NCBI GenBank assembly: GCA_036003885.1
Contig: DASYSA010000522.1
Span: forward strand, 1-14,620
Direction of reading: 5' to 3'
Origin: DASYSA01 sp036003885
GTDB lineage: Bacteria; Acidobacteriota; Blastocatellia; UBA7656
Length of the DNA stretch: 14,620 nt
Each line of letters begins with the position of its first letter. Positions within the stretch are counted from its first letter, which is position 1. The position numbers and the translations under genes are program-made. The notes under the pieces were generated by a model that worked only from the letters and a program-made list of their open reading frames with translations, was not told where the DNA came from and did not search any database. Shown here one piece after another: positions 1-7,228 of this stretch.

Positions 1-162
1 GTCGAGAACTCACGCAAGGTGTTTGCTGCCGCTCAGAAGGCCGGCCTCAAAGTCGAGTACATCGAAATGCCTGACGCGGATCACACGACCGTCGTGGGCG
101 CAACCTTTCCGGCCGTGATGCAGTTCTTTGAAAGGAACATCAAGAAGCCCGCGGCAAAGTGA
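1..162 (+). CDS. Alpha/beta hydrolase (S9-peptidase/esterase-like), C-terminal fragment
   Basis: Frame 1 is open from the window edge to the TGA at 160-162 and encodes the last 53 residues of a longer protein. The fragment reads VENSRKVFAAAQKAGLKVEY, then a DADHTTVVG segment, then a lysine-rich tail. A register with a residue-swapping helix followed by a D-x-D-H motif near the C-terminus is typical of alpha/beta hydrolases of the prolyl-oligopeptidase/dienelactone-hydrolase type, where the histidine completes the Ser-Asp-His triad. The nucleophile and oxyanion parts lie outside the window, so substrate and localisation cannot be given. The family call rests on this short tail only. A repeat array begins directly after the stop codon. 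Confidence 0.6.
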   Translation, partial: VENSRKVFAAAQKAGLKVEYIEMPDADHTTVVGATFPAVMQFFERNIKKPAAK

Positions 163-237
163 GGGCCAGAGGTCAGAAGTCAGAGGTCAAAGGTCAGAAG
201 TCAGAACGCGAAACGAGAAACGAGAAACGAGAAACGA
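163..237. repeat. Short-word tandem array (GGTCAGAAGTCAG and GAAACGA words)
   Basis: Two exact copies of a 15-base word AGGTCAGAAGTCAGA lie at 170-184 and 191-205, separated by a degenerate partial copy. They are followed by four exact tandem copies of the 7-mer GAAACGA at 210-237. The array fills the whole gap between the hydrolase stop codon and the Nudix start. A related GAAACGA stretch occurs at 8420-8446, beside the dsbD stop codon. Nothing in it looks like an insertion sequence: there is no ORF of its own and no terminal inverted repeat. Function unknown. Confidence 0.85.
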
Positions 238-241
238 TCCC

Positions 242-814
242 GTGTACATAACCGCCGATATCATCCGGGCCGTCGAACTTCGCTACGGGTCCCCGGTTGA
301 AATAACGCGCTCTTACGAAATGAAGCCGGGTGAATTCGACATGGTGCGGCGCAGTCAGAAGCATGGCCGCGCCCACGACGTAACTCTATTCATAACTCGT
401 CAGAACGAGATTGTAGTCATCAAAAAACCGATGTATCCGCCGGGCGCTTACCGGGCGCCTTCGGGAGGCATCACGCCCGGTGAGACCTTTGAAGAGGGGT
501 CTCTCCGGGAAGCTTACGAAGAGACGGGGCTTCGGGTCACGATGGACAGGTACCTGCTGAGGGCTCGGGTTACTTTCACCTGTCTTGGCGGGGTCATTGA
601 CTGGACTACCCACGTCTTTAGCGCTACACCGATCAGAGGCACTCTCCAGCCGATCGATACTCACGAAATAGTCGAAGCGCGGTATGCGACTGTTGATGAG
701 ATCAGGGGCAGCATCAGAAAGGCGTTGTTGGAGAGCGGCTCGACCGGTCTTCGATATCGAGCTGAACTCTGTGACATCGTTCTGGCACAGCTGGCCGAGG
801 AAGGCAAGTCTTAG
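242..814 (+). CDS. Nudix hydrolase
   Basis: A 190-residue protein with a perfect Nudix box at residues 75-97: G-x5-E-x7-REAYEETGL, matching GX5EX7REUXEEXGU. The box binds Mg2+ and positions the catalytic glutamates that cleave nucleoside diphosphates linked to another moiety. About 70 residues precede the box and include a VTLFITRQNEIVVIKKPMY strand pair, as expected for the first part of a Nudix fold. The reading frame is open further upstream to a TTG at 128, but that segment is translated repeat array (RNEKRETRN) and overlaps the previous gene. I therefore chose GTG 242, just after the array; ATG 320 is an alternative. No convincing Shine-Dalgarno precedes any of them. The substrate cannot be deduced. 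The gene may be read through from the hydrolase. Confidence 0.85.
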   Translation: MYITADIIRAVELRYGSPVEITRSYEMKPGEFDMVRRSQKHGRAHDVTLFITRQNEIVVIKKPMYPPGAYRAPSGGITPGETFEEGSLREAYEETGLRVTMDRYLLRARVTFTCLGGVIDWTTHVFSATPIRGTLQPIDTHEIVEARYATVDEIRGSIRKALLESGSTGLRYRAELCDIVLAQLAEEGKS

Positions 815-879
815 AATTGATCCTTTAATCAAGGCTTCTCTGGAGCGAAGGGGACCACCTAGAACGGAGAACTTCTCTT

Positions 880-888
880 TGCTATAAT
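880..888 (+). promoter_or_regulatory. Extended -10 promoter for the HtrA protease gene
   Basis: TGC followed by a perfect TATAAT (883-888) forms an extended -10 element 84 bases before the protease ATG. No good -35 hexamer sits 17 bases upstream, which is acceptable for an extended -10 promoter. Transcription would start near 895, giving a leader of about 77 bases that contains a small hairpin (TCGATC at 903-908 pairing with GATCGA at 917-922). Confidence 0.6.
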
Positions 889-971
889 GCACGCTAATTC
901 TTTCGATCCTGATAAAGATCGAGCAGGCTTCCCACTGGCCTGGCCTGAGTTGTTTGTTTGAAGGAGTTGAT

Positions 972-2549
972 ATGACTGAAAAGACCGACGCTCCCGACGC
1001 TAGACCTGCAGGTGTTTTCCCCGTTCGAAGTCATCTCCGTTTGATCGTGCTTTCCGTGGCGATGTGCTGTCTCCTGGTTGGCATCGCGCTGGGCGCCATC
1101 CTCCGAGGAATCGCAACAGCGAGGACCGAGGCGTCGCCTGAGACTGCCGTAGCGGGTGCTCCTGATACTCCGCCGGGGGACAACCGTCTCACTATGAGCA
1201 ATGGGCCGGCGGCGCCCGATTCCATGTCGGCCGTTTTTGCTCGGGTCGCTTCGCAAGTCGAGCCCTCGGTGGTCCACATAAAGGTGGTGCTTGGGGACGA
1301 ACGTCAGGGCTTCGGTCGGAGGGGTACAGGCTCAGGAGTGATAGTCAATCAATCGGGTTACATAATAACCAACCAGCACGTTGCGGGAGAGGCTTCAAAG
1401 CTTACCGTCAAGCTGGCAGACGGAAGCGAATACCCGGCCCGATTGGTTGGCGAGGACAAATTAACCGATCTGGCGGTGATCAAGATAGATGCTCGCGGCC
1501 CGCTTCCGACCGCGCGGATGGGCAATTCGGATAAGCTCAGCGTAGGGGACTGGGTCCTTGCGATCGGTTCGCCTTTCGGACTGGAGCAGACCGTGACTGC
1601 CGGAATCATCAGCGCCAAGGATCGCTTTGCGAATCCCAGTACGCAGTCAGCCTTCCAGCAATTCCTTCAGACGGATGCGGCGATCAACCCTGGCAATTCG
1701 GGCGGACCACTTGTAAACCTGGCTGGAGAAGTCATCGGCATCAACACCCAGATTGCCACCATGAGCGGTGTATATAACGGAATCGGATTTGCGATGCCTT
1801 CGTCGACAGCAGTTGACGTCTACAACCAGCTTGTGACAAATGGTCGGGTGCAGCGTGGCTACCTTGGGGTCGAAACTGCTGCATTGACTCCACCATTGGC
1901 TCGATTGAACAGAGTTCAGGACAACCAGGGCGCGGTTGTGGCCAAGTTGTTGGGTGACTCGCCCGCATCTCGCTCAGGGCTCGAAAGCGGCGATGTCATC
2001 ATCGCGGTGAATGGGCAGAAGATCAAAGACCCCAGAGAGCTGACGCGGATCATTGCGTCACTACCGGCAGGCAACACGGCGAGCGTAGTTTATCTTCGTG
2101 GTGGTGAACAGCGTAGAGCTGATGTGAGGCTCGAGGAGCGGAAGGACGAGGCCGAAAAGAAGGCGATCGACTTGCCGCCGCCCTTCGACCCGCGCAACCC
2201 TCGCGGCCTGCCTCCCAACCAACACAACGGTTCCGGAGGTAAGGATCAGCGGCCTACTCTTGGTATAATCGTGAAGCCGTTGACGCCGGAACTTGCGAAG
2301 GAACGCGGCCTTGAGGGCGTCAGGGGCGTCTACGTGTTGAGTGTGGAGATGGAGAGCGCTTCTGACGAGGCTGGGGTGAGGCCTGATGACGTTGTGATTG
2401 AGATCAACTACCGGCCAGTCGTTACTGTCGAGGACTTCAAGAAACTCACACGCGATCTGAAGAGTGGCGATGACATTGTCATCAAGGTGTTACGTCGGGA
2501 TCGCGGACCCTTTCGCCGTGCCGAGATCATTGCTTTCACGATGCCGTGA
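972..2549 (+). CDS. HtrA/Deg family serine protease with two PDZ domains
   Basis: A 525-residue S1C protease. The N-terminus is cytoplasmic and charged, followed by one hydrophobic segment (about residues 22-46) that should anchor the protein or act as an uncleaved signal. The chymotrypsin-like domain covers about 85-290 and carries the full triad: His136 in TNQHVAGE, Asp166 in LTDLAVIKID, and Ser243 in GNSGGPL. PDZ1 is at about 300-390 (RGYLGVE, SPASRSGLESGDVI). A proline-rich linker follows, then PDZ2 at about 430-525 (GVRPDDVVIEINYRPV). The architecture is that of DegP/DegQ/MucD, which degrade misfolded periplasmic proteins. ATG 972 is chosen over an upstream TTG at 954 because AAGGAG at 961-966 lies five bases before it. 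It appears to be transcribed alone from the upstream extended -10 promoter. Which Deg paralogue it is cannot be told from sequence, so no symbol is given. Confidence 0.95.
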   Translation: MTEKTDAPDARPAGVFPVRSHLRLIVLSVAMCCLLVGIALGAILRGIATARTEASPETAVAGAPDTPPGDNRLTMSNGPAAPDSMSAVFARVASQVEPSVVHIKVVLGDERQGFGRRGTGSGVIVNQSGYIITNQHVAGEASKLTVKLADGSEYPARLVGEDKLTDLAVIKIDARGPLPTARMGNSDKLSVGDWVLAIGSPFGLEQTVTAGIISAKDRFANPSTQSAFQQFLQTDAAINPGNSGGPLVNLAGEVIGINTQIATMSGVYNGIGFAMPSSTAVDVYNQLVTNGRVQRGYLGVETAALTPPLARLNRVQDNQGAVVAKLLGDSPASRSGLESGDVIIAVNGQKIKDPRELTRIIASLPAGNTASVVYLRGGEQRRADVRLEERKDEAEKKAIDLPPPFDPRNPRGLPPNQHNGSGGKDQRPTLGIIVKPLTPELAKERGLEGVRGVYVLSVEMESASDEAGVRPDDVVIEINYRPVVTVEDFKKLTRDLKSGDDIVIKVLRRDRGPFRRAEIIAFTMP

Positions 2550-2550
2550 G

Positions 2551-2722
2551 AGTGAGGAGTGAGGAGTGATGCGTGATCCGCGGATCACGCATCCCCTAAT
2601 CACGCACTGCGTATCGCTTATATCTCATCTGTTCTCACGAATCACGCATCACGGATCACGCGGTCGACGTAACGCTTATCACGGATCAGGCATTACTTAT
2701 CACTCATTCAGGGATCAGGTGC
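2551..2722. repeat. GATCACGCATC palindromic word array
   Basis: This fills the first part of the 446-base gene-free stretch 2550-2995. It opens with GTGAGGAGTGAGGAGTG and a perfect 26-base palindrome at 2568-2593, each half reading GATGCGTGATCCG or its complement. Imperfect repeats of ATCACGCA, GGATCACG and GGATCAGG follow at about 2598, 2640-2662, 2678-2694 and 2712-2722. The palindrome starts 19 bases after the protease stop codon and could fold into a strong hairpin that ends or protects the protease transcript, but no T-tract follows. The short ORFs read through this stretch only translate the repeats. Confidence 0.8.
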
Positions 2723-2758
2723 TTCGGTTCGATTGTTTGCATTTGTTGCGCACTTCGC

Positions 2759-2788
2759 TTGACCCGCGCTTCCATTGCATTGTACACT
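2759..2788 (+). promoter_or_regulatory. Probable sigma-70 type promoter for the CarD-like gene
   Basis: TTGACC (2759-2764) and TACACT (2783-2788) are separated by 18 bases. Transcription from here would begin near 2795 and leave a leader of about 200 bases before the GTG at 2996. No riboswitch or attenuator is recognised in that leader. Confidence 0.45.
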
Positions 2789-2995
2789 GATCAAGCGAAC
2801 TTCTGAACGTTGGGTAGGGGCAAGTTCGGCGATTCAAAAATCGGCAGTTGCCCAGTTTCCGGCATCCTCAAACAGAATGGTTCAGTTCGCATTCCAGGTC
2901 TTAAGCACGAGACGTTTCTCTATGGTTAAGGGTAAATTCGCCCCCGGTTTCCCTCTTCTGGGACAATCCGCGCGACTTGTAACAAGGAGGTGTCT

Positions 2996-3553
2996 GTGAG
3001 CTTCAAAGTAGGCGAGAAAGTTGTCTATCCAAATCACGGGATAGGCGTAATTGAAAGGATCACAACTACGGAGATTGGAGGCACACAGAACAGTTTTTAC
3101 CTGCTCAGATTGAAGTCAACCGAATCAACAGTGATGGTCCCCATTGCCAACGCGATTGAGATCGGTCTCAGATCCCCAATAAACGCTACCCAGTGTGATC
3201 GGCTGCTGAAAGCCCTCTCGGCAGACTTTTCGAATCCCCCAGTAGATTGGAAAGACAGATATAAAGAATTCCTCGAGAAGATGAGGACGGGGGACATATT
3301 CCACGTCGCAGAGGTCTTAAAAAATCTTACATACCTATCGCTCAGCAAGCCCCTCTCATTCCGCGAAAAGAGGATGCTCGAGCGAGCCCGCTACCTTGTC
3401 ATTAGCGAGCTTTCCATCGTGTGTCGAAAGGCCGAGTGTATGGTTGAGCCGCTGGTTGATGAGGCTCTGCGCAAGTCCTGCACGAAGCACACACGAAGTG
3501 TGACCGTGGTGAAGCCATTGGCCAAGCCGGCGGTCGCGCTCGTCGCGCACTAG
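2996..3553 (+). CDS. CarD/CdnL-family transcriptional regulator
   Basis: A 185-residue protein of the CarD_CdnL_TRCF family, which binds the RNA polymerase beta subunit and stabilises the open promoter complex, commonly at rRNA and other housekeeping promoters. The N-terminal Tudor-like RNA-polymerase interaction domain starts FKVGEKVVYPNHGIGVIERI and runs to about residue 60. The helical DNA-binding part follows, with DWKDRYKEFLEKMRTGD (84-100) and a FREKRMLERARYLVISELS helix. Trp85 matches the tryptophan that wedges into the -10 region in the mycobacterial protein. The family is usually about 160-165 residues; the last 30 or so here (KHTRSVTVVKPLAKPAVALVAH) are an extra basic then hydrophobic tail. 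GTG 2996 is preferred to GTG 2990 because AAGGAGG occupies 2984-2990, five bases before it. Confidence 0.92.
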   Translation: MSFKVGEKVVYPNHGIGVIERITTTEIGGTQNSFYLLRLKSTESTVMVPIANAIEIGLRSPINATQCDRLLKALSADFSNPPVDWKDRYKEFLEKMRTGDIFHVAEVLKNLTYLSLSKPLSFREKRMLERARYLVISELSIVCRKAECMVEPLVDEALRKSCTKHTRSVTVVKPLAKPAVALVAH

Positions 3554-3563
3554 GGTTTTCTCA

Positions 3564-3590
3564 GCGTGAGGCCAAGGCTCCGCTTCACGC
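3564..3590 (+). terminator. Hairpin after the CarD-like gene, possible terminator
   Basis: GCGTGAGGC (3564-3572) pairs with GCTTCACGC (3582-3590) over nine pairs, including one G-T wobble, around a nine-base loop. It lies 11 bases after the stop codon. No T-run follows, so intrinsic termination is uncertain; it may instead protect the 3' end. Confidence 0.4.
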
Positions 3591-3637
3591 CTTCGAAAAC
3601 AGTCTTCAGCGTCTCAGCGATGCAGGTCGCTTAAGGA

Positions 3638-3686
3638 AACGTGTGCAGGGTTACTCGCCTCGCACACGTTAACCTTTCTCTCTCCA
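3638..3686 (+). terminator. Second hairpin before hpnC, possible terminator
   Basis: AACGTGTGC (3638-3646) pairs perfectly with GCACACGTT (3662-3670). An inner AGG/CCT pairing can extend the stem across a bulged C. A pyrimidine-rich, T-containing tract (AACCTTTCTCTCTCC) follows. It could separate carD transcription from the hpn operon. Confidence 0.45.
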
Positions 3687-3733
3687 GCCTGGCTCGAGCG
3701 AGGGCGGCTGTTTTCTTTGGCGCGCCAAACCCA

Positions 3734-3739
3734 TATAAT
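3734..3739 (+). promoter_or_regulatory. -10 box of the probable hpnCDE promoter
   Basis: A perfect TATAAT lies 44 bases before the hpnC ATG. The hexamer 17 bases upstream is only TTTTCT (3711-3716), so the -35 is weak. A start site near 3746 would give a leader of under 40 bases. Confidence 0.5.
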
Positions 3740-3782
3740 CTTCGAGCGTTTGGTTCGTTCGATTATCGAAGCCTAAACGCCT

Positions 3783-4739
3783 ATGAAGATGGGAACGGCG
3801 GCGCACTTTAAGCGGAGCAGGCTCGCGGAGGCCAGCCATGGCGTCGCGGTAACCGGCCGGCTGTGGACAGTCGAGTCTTCGTACGAATACTGCGAGCGCC
3901 TGGCCAGATCTCACTACGAGAACTTTCCGGTCGGATCGTTCCTGGTGCCCGCCCGGCTGCGAAAGCACTTCTACTCGATCTACGCATTCGCGCGTACGGC
4001 TGACGACTTCGCCGACGAAGGGTACGCTGAAAACCACGGTGAGCAGGAACGGCTCGAGTTACTCGCGGAATGGCGCGAGATGCTCGACCACTCCGTTTCG
4101 GGCGAACCCTCCCATCCCATCTTCGTCGCCCTGCGCCACACTCGCGATCAGTTCGACCTGCCCGTCGAACTCCTCAAAGACCTGCTCTCTGCGTTCACTC
4201 AAGACGTGACAACGCGCCGCTACGCGAGCTTCGATCAGTTGCTCGACTACTGCCGCCGCTCGGCCAATCCAATAGGCAGACTGATCCTGCTCCTGTTCGG
4301 ATACCGCGATGAGAGCCTCTATCGCTGGTCCGACGACATTTGCACCGCGCTTCAGCTTACGAATCATTGGCAGGACGTAACGGTCGATCTCGACAAGGAT
4401 CGGGTCTACATTCCCGAAGAGGATCTCACACGCTTCGGCATCACGGTCGAAGATCTAAAGCAGCAATCAGGTGGCGCCGGGCGTCGCGAGTTGATGGTAT
4501 TTGAAGTTGAGCGGACCCGCGACCTGTTCAGGCAGGGGAAGCCTCTATGCACAGTGGTGAAAGGGAGACTCGGGCTCGAGCTTCGGACTATATGGCTCGG
4601 CGGCTGGCGAATACTCGAACGAATCGAGGAGAATGGGTATGATGTATTCACCCGACGACCAGTGATCTCTATTGCCGACAAGATTCAGATAATGGTATCG
4701 GCACTGAGGAGGGGGCGTTTCGCCGTTTCTAATGGTTAG
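3783..4739 (+). CDS. hpnC: Hydroxysqualene synthase HpnC
   Basis: A 318-residue trans-isoprenyl diphosphate synthase of the squalene/phytoene synthase fold. The first Asp-rich motif is DDFADE at 74-79 and the second is NHWQD with DLDKDR at 194-206; both bind diphosphate through Mg2+. In the three-enzyme bacterial route HpnC converts presqualene diphosphate to hydroxysqualene. The call over a CrtB or SQS paralogue rests on the ESSYEYCERLARSHYENFPV block (31-50), the NHWQD motif and the position directly before hpnD and hpnE. Homology begins near residue 29, so the first 28 residues are an extension, yet no later in-frame start exists before the motifs; ATG 3783 or 3789 must be used. No clear Shine-Dalgarno is visible. 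The stop codon overlaps the hpnD start by eight bases. Confidence 0.93.
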   Translation: MKMGTAAHFKRSRLAEASHGVAVTGRLWTVESSYEYCERLARSHYENFPVGSFLVPARLRKHFYSIYAFARTADDFADEGYAENHGEQERLELLAEWREMLDHSVSGEPSHPIFVALRHTRDQFDLPVELLKDLLSAFTQDVTTRRYASFDQLLDYCRRSANPIGRLILLLFGYRDESLYRWSDDICTALQLTNHWQDVTVDLDKDRVYIPEEDLTRFGITVEDLKQQSGGAGRRELMVFEVERTRDLFRQGKPLCTVVKGRLGLELRTIWLGGWRILERIEENGYDVFTRRPVISIADKIQIMVSALRRGRFAVSNG

Positions 4740-5604
4740 CACCGTAACAGCAGCGATGTCTCGCGTGCTCGGCGTGCAGCACAGGTTCACCCGCGCAGCG
4801 GGTTCCAACTTCTATTATTCCTTCCTGTTGCTTCCCGGCCCGAAGCGCCGGGCAATCAAGAATGTCTACGCTTTCTGCCGGATCCTGGACGACATAGTCG
4901 ACAAAGAACAGGGGACGCGCAATCCCCAGGCGGATCTTCAATACTGGCGCGAAGAGGTGGATAACTGGTTCGAGGGCTACGCCACCACCGAATTCGGCGA
5001 CAGCTTTATCAGCACAATCGAAGAGTTCGATCTGCCCAGGGAGCCTTTCGTCGACCTGATCGACGGAATGGAGATGGACCTGAAGTGGCACAGCTACCAG
5101 TCATTCGCGGATCTCCGCGAGTACTGTTATCGGGTTGCTTCGGCCGTCGGGCTGATATGCATCGAGATATTCGGATATGAGTCGCCGCGGACCCGCGAGT
5201 ATGCGGTGAACCTCGGGCTGGCGCTGCAGCTCACCAACATCCTGCGCGATCTGAAGGAAGACGTCGCGCGAGGCAGGATCTACATTCCGCTTGAAGATCT
5301 CGAGCGCTATGGCTATTCCGAGAAAGACATGCGCGCCAACGTCTACAACACACCCTTCGTTCAGTTGATGAAATTCGAGCATTCCCGGGCCGGATACTAC
5401 TATCAGGCCGCCGCCGCGACGCTTCCCGAGCAGGATCGAGCGTCACTCTTTGCCGCTGAGATCATGAAAGCCATCTATAGCGAACTGCTTGACTCGATTG
5501 CCGGCGTCCAGTTCGACGTCTATCGCAACCGGATCTCAATACCCAAAGCAAGGAAGATGAAGATCGCGATCGATATCTGGTCGCGAACAAAGTTCAAGAG
5601 GTAG
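4732..5604 (+). CDS. hpnD: Presqualene diphosphate synthase HpnD
   Basis: A 290-residue squalene/phytoene synthase-fold enzyme. It should condense two farnesyl diphosphates to presqualene diphosphate, the first step of the HpnCDE route. The first Asp-rich motif is DDIVDKE at 53-59. The second is LTNILRDLKEDVARGRIYIP at about 167-186, and the substrate-facing SNFYYSFLLLPGPKRRAI block is at 25-42. Length is normal for the family. ATG 4732 overlaps the last eight bases of hpnC, which suggests translational coupling; ATG 4756 is a possible shorter start. A phytoene synthase reading (CrtB) is possible from the fold alone, but the hpnC and hpnE neighbours make HpnD much more likely. Confidence 0.92.
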   Translation: MVSTVTAAMSRVLGVQHRFTRAAGSNFYYSFLLLPGPKRRAIKNVYAFCRILDDIVDKEQGTRNPQADLQYWREEVDNWFEGYATTEFGDSFISTIEEFDLPREPFVDLIDGMEMDLKWHSYQSFADLREYCYRVASAVGLICIEIFGYESPRTREYAVNLGLALQLTNILRDLKEDVARGRIYIPLEDLERYGYSEKDMRANVYNTPFVQLMKFEHSRAGYYYQAAAATLPEQDRASLFAAEIMKAIYSELLDSIAGVQFDVYRNRISIPKARKMKIAIDIWSRTKFKR

Positions 5605-5606
5605 GC

Positions 5607-6938
5607 TTGCCGAAGCGCGTTGTCATAATCGGGGGCGGTTTCAGCGGGCTTGCGGCAGGAGTGGCGCTAAGCGACCTCGGCCACGAAGTTCTGCTGTTGG
5701 AGCGGCGCAATCATCTGGGTGGTCGAGCCTACTCGTTCACAGACGCGAAGACCGGCGACCAGGTCGACAACGGCCAGCACCTGTTCATGCAGTGCTATCA
5801 CGAAACGGTCGCGTTTCTCGATAAGATCGGCTGTCTTCACAAGCTGAAGTTCCAGAACAGACCTCGAATCGACTTTCTGGACCGCCGAGGTTGGGATGCG
5901 TTCGAGTGCCCGCCGCTTCCATCTCCGCTCCACGTGTTGGCCGGATTGCTTCGAATGGACGGCTTAAGCATTGGGGATAAGTTGAGAGCGCTGAGAGTCG
6001 GCCATGCTCTTCGCAGCAGGGATCAGAATCACCTGACCGTGGCTCAATGGTTCGATCGGCTTGGACAATCGGATAACATCCGGCGCCGCTTCTGGTATCC
6101 GATGGCGATAGCTACGTTGAACGAGAAACCGGAAGTGGCCTCGGCGTTGATGATGAAAGTGGTTTTGCTGGAAGCCTTCGACGGCGATCGCGCCGGCGGC
6201 AACATAGGCATCTCTCGAGTAGCCTTGAGCGACCTGTACACCGAAGGGGCGCGCAGCTTCATCGAAGCTCGCGGAGGCCAGGTGCGAACCGGCTCGCAGG
6301 TGAATCGACTCATCGAAGAGCGGGGCCGCATTGGTTCAGTCGAGATGAAAGATGGCACGCCTGTCGAGGCCGACTTCTTCATAAGCGCCGTCACTCACGA
6401 TGCGCTCCTGCAGATGCTGCCGGCGGACCTGCGTAACGGAGAGTTCGCCTGCCTGGCGGCCCTCAGGTCGTCGCCAATAGTTTCGATCAATCTATGGTTT
6501 GACATGCCGGTAACCGACCGCGAGTTCGTCGGTCTGATTGGGACTCGAATTCAGTGGCTTTTCAACAAAGACGCCATACTGTCGAATGCCCAGCACTCCA
6601 ATCACATCGCCATTATCATCAGCGCGGCTCGAGAGTTCGTGGATTGGACGCGCGAGGCTCTGGTGGAGATGGCGCTTGAAGAGCTGAATCAGCTTATTCC
6701 GGAGAGTCGTTCGGCGAAGCTGGTTCACAGCGCGGTGGTCAAGGAACGGGATGCTACGCTGGCTCACACGGTCGAGTCGGACCGGTTGAGGCCAGGGCCG
6801 AGGACGTCAATTTCTAATCTGATACTTGCCGGCGACTGGACGGCTACCGGGCTGCCGGCGACGATAGAGAGCGCAGTGATGAGCGGACACACCGCAGCTC
6901 GAATAGTCCACGCCGAGAAAGGGCACACAGTTCGATAA
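5607..6938 (+). CDS. hpnE: Hydroxysqualene dehydroxylase HpnE
   Basis: A 443-residue FAD-dependent amine-oxidase/phytoene-desaturase-fold protein. The N-terminal Rossmann motif is VVIIGGGFSGLAAG (5-18), with Glu32 closing the ADP-ribose site, followed by RRNHLGGRAYSF. DNGQHLFMQCYHET, conserved in HpnE, comes next, and the C-terminal FAD contact is LAGDWTATGLPATIESAVMSG. HpnE reductively removes the hydroxyl of hydroxysqualene to give squalene, completing the pathway begun by HpnD and HpnC. The start is TTG 5607, three bases after the hpnD stop; AGAGG at 5597-5601 serves as ribosome binding site and lies inside the hpnD 3' end. A C30 carotenoid desaturase role is less likely given the operon. 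No squalene-hopene cyclase gene follows. Confidence 0.92.
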   Translation: MPKRVVIIGGGFSGLAAGVALSDLGHEVLLLERRNHLGGRAYSFTDAKTGDQVDNGQHLFMQCYHETVAFLDKIGCLHKLKFQNRPRIDFLDRRGWDAFECPPLPSPLHVLAGLLRMDGLSIGDKLRALRVGHALRSRDQNHLTVAQWFDRLGQSDNIRRRFWYPMAIATLNEKPEVASALMMKVVLLEAFDGDRAGGNIGISRVALSDLYTEGARSFIEARGGQVRTGSQVNRLIEERGRIGSVEMKDGTPVEADFFISAVTHDALLQMLPADLRNGEFACLAALRSSPIVSINLWFDMPVTDREFVGLIGTRIQWLFNKDAILSNAQHSNHIAIIISAAREFVDWTREALVEMALEELNQLIPESRSAKLVHSAVVKERDATLAHTVESDRLRPGPRTSISNLILAGDWTATGLPATIESAVMSGHTAARIVHAEKGHTVR

Positions 6939-6987
6939 CGGAGAATGGCGCGAGCTCAACTGTGAGTTAGACGGTCGAAGTCCCTTG

Positions 6988-6996
6988 TGCTAGATT
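6988..6996 (+). promoter_or_regulatory. Possible extended -10 promoter for the AF2212-like/retropepsin/PPOX unit
   Basis: TGC plus TAGATT (6991-6996) matches an extended -10 and lies 30 bases before the ATG at 7027. A -35 is not evident. GAGGGG at 7016-7021, five bases before the ATG, is a good ribosome binding site. Both sites remain intact although the first gene is broken. Confidence 0.4.
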
Positions 6997-7026
6997 GAGT
7001 TCATCATCTGAAAGCGAGGGGCCGTT

Positions 7027-7228
7027 ATGAAGGTTGAGACATATGAGGGCGTTGTGGAGAATGGCCAGATTCGACTACCATCCAATGTTTGTCTTCCTGA
7101 GAAGGCAAAGGTCTATATTGTCGTACCCAGTATCGAAACACACCACGGGCGGTCGTATCGGTAGTCCGCGCTTAGTTCATCCTGAACAAGCAGCGGACTT
7201 CACGAAAGAGATAATTGAGGGACAATAG
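7027..7228 (+). pseudogene. AF2212-like (DUF104-type) small protein, frameshifted
   Basis: From ATG 7027 the frame reads MKVETYEGVVENGQIRLPSN, then VCLPEKAKVYIVVPSIETHH, and stops at TAG 7162-7164 after 45 residues. In the next frame (+1) the coding continues at about 7152 as RIGSPRLVHPEQAADFTKEI and ends at TAG 7226-7228. Joined, the two halves give a roughly 66-residue protein of the kind seen in AF2212-like families: a short swapped beta domain with a VVENGQIRL core and a C-terminal SPRLVHPEQAADF helix. These small proteins are often annotated as antitoxins. The shift lies between about 7141 and 7160. The TAG directly abuts the ATG of the next gene, as in an intact operon. A sequencing error could mimic this. 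The family call is from recall of its sequence pattern. Confidence 0.7.

Noticed and set aside
2566..2790. 74-codon plus-strand ORF in the gap after the HtrA gene
   Set aside because: It translates the palindromic word array (ITHPLITH, RITHHGSR) and has no ribosome binding site or recognisable domain.
2775..2999. 74-codon plus-strand ORF before the CarD-like gene
   Set aside because: It spans the CarD leader and overlaps its start in another frame; composition shows no domain and no ribosome binding site.
3554..3782. tRNA or small RNA gene between carD and hpnC
   Set aside because: Only two simple hairpins are seen; there is no cloverleaf, T-loop motif or conserved RNA family pattern.
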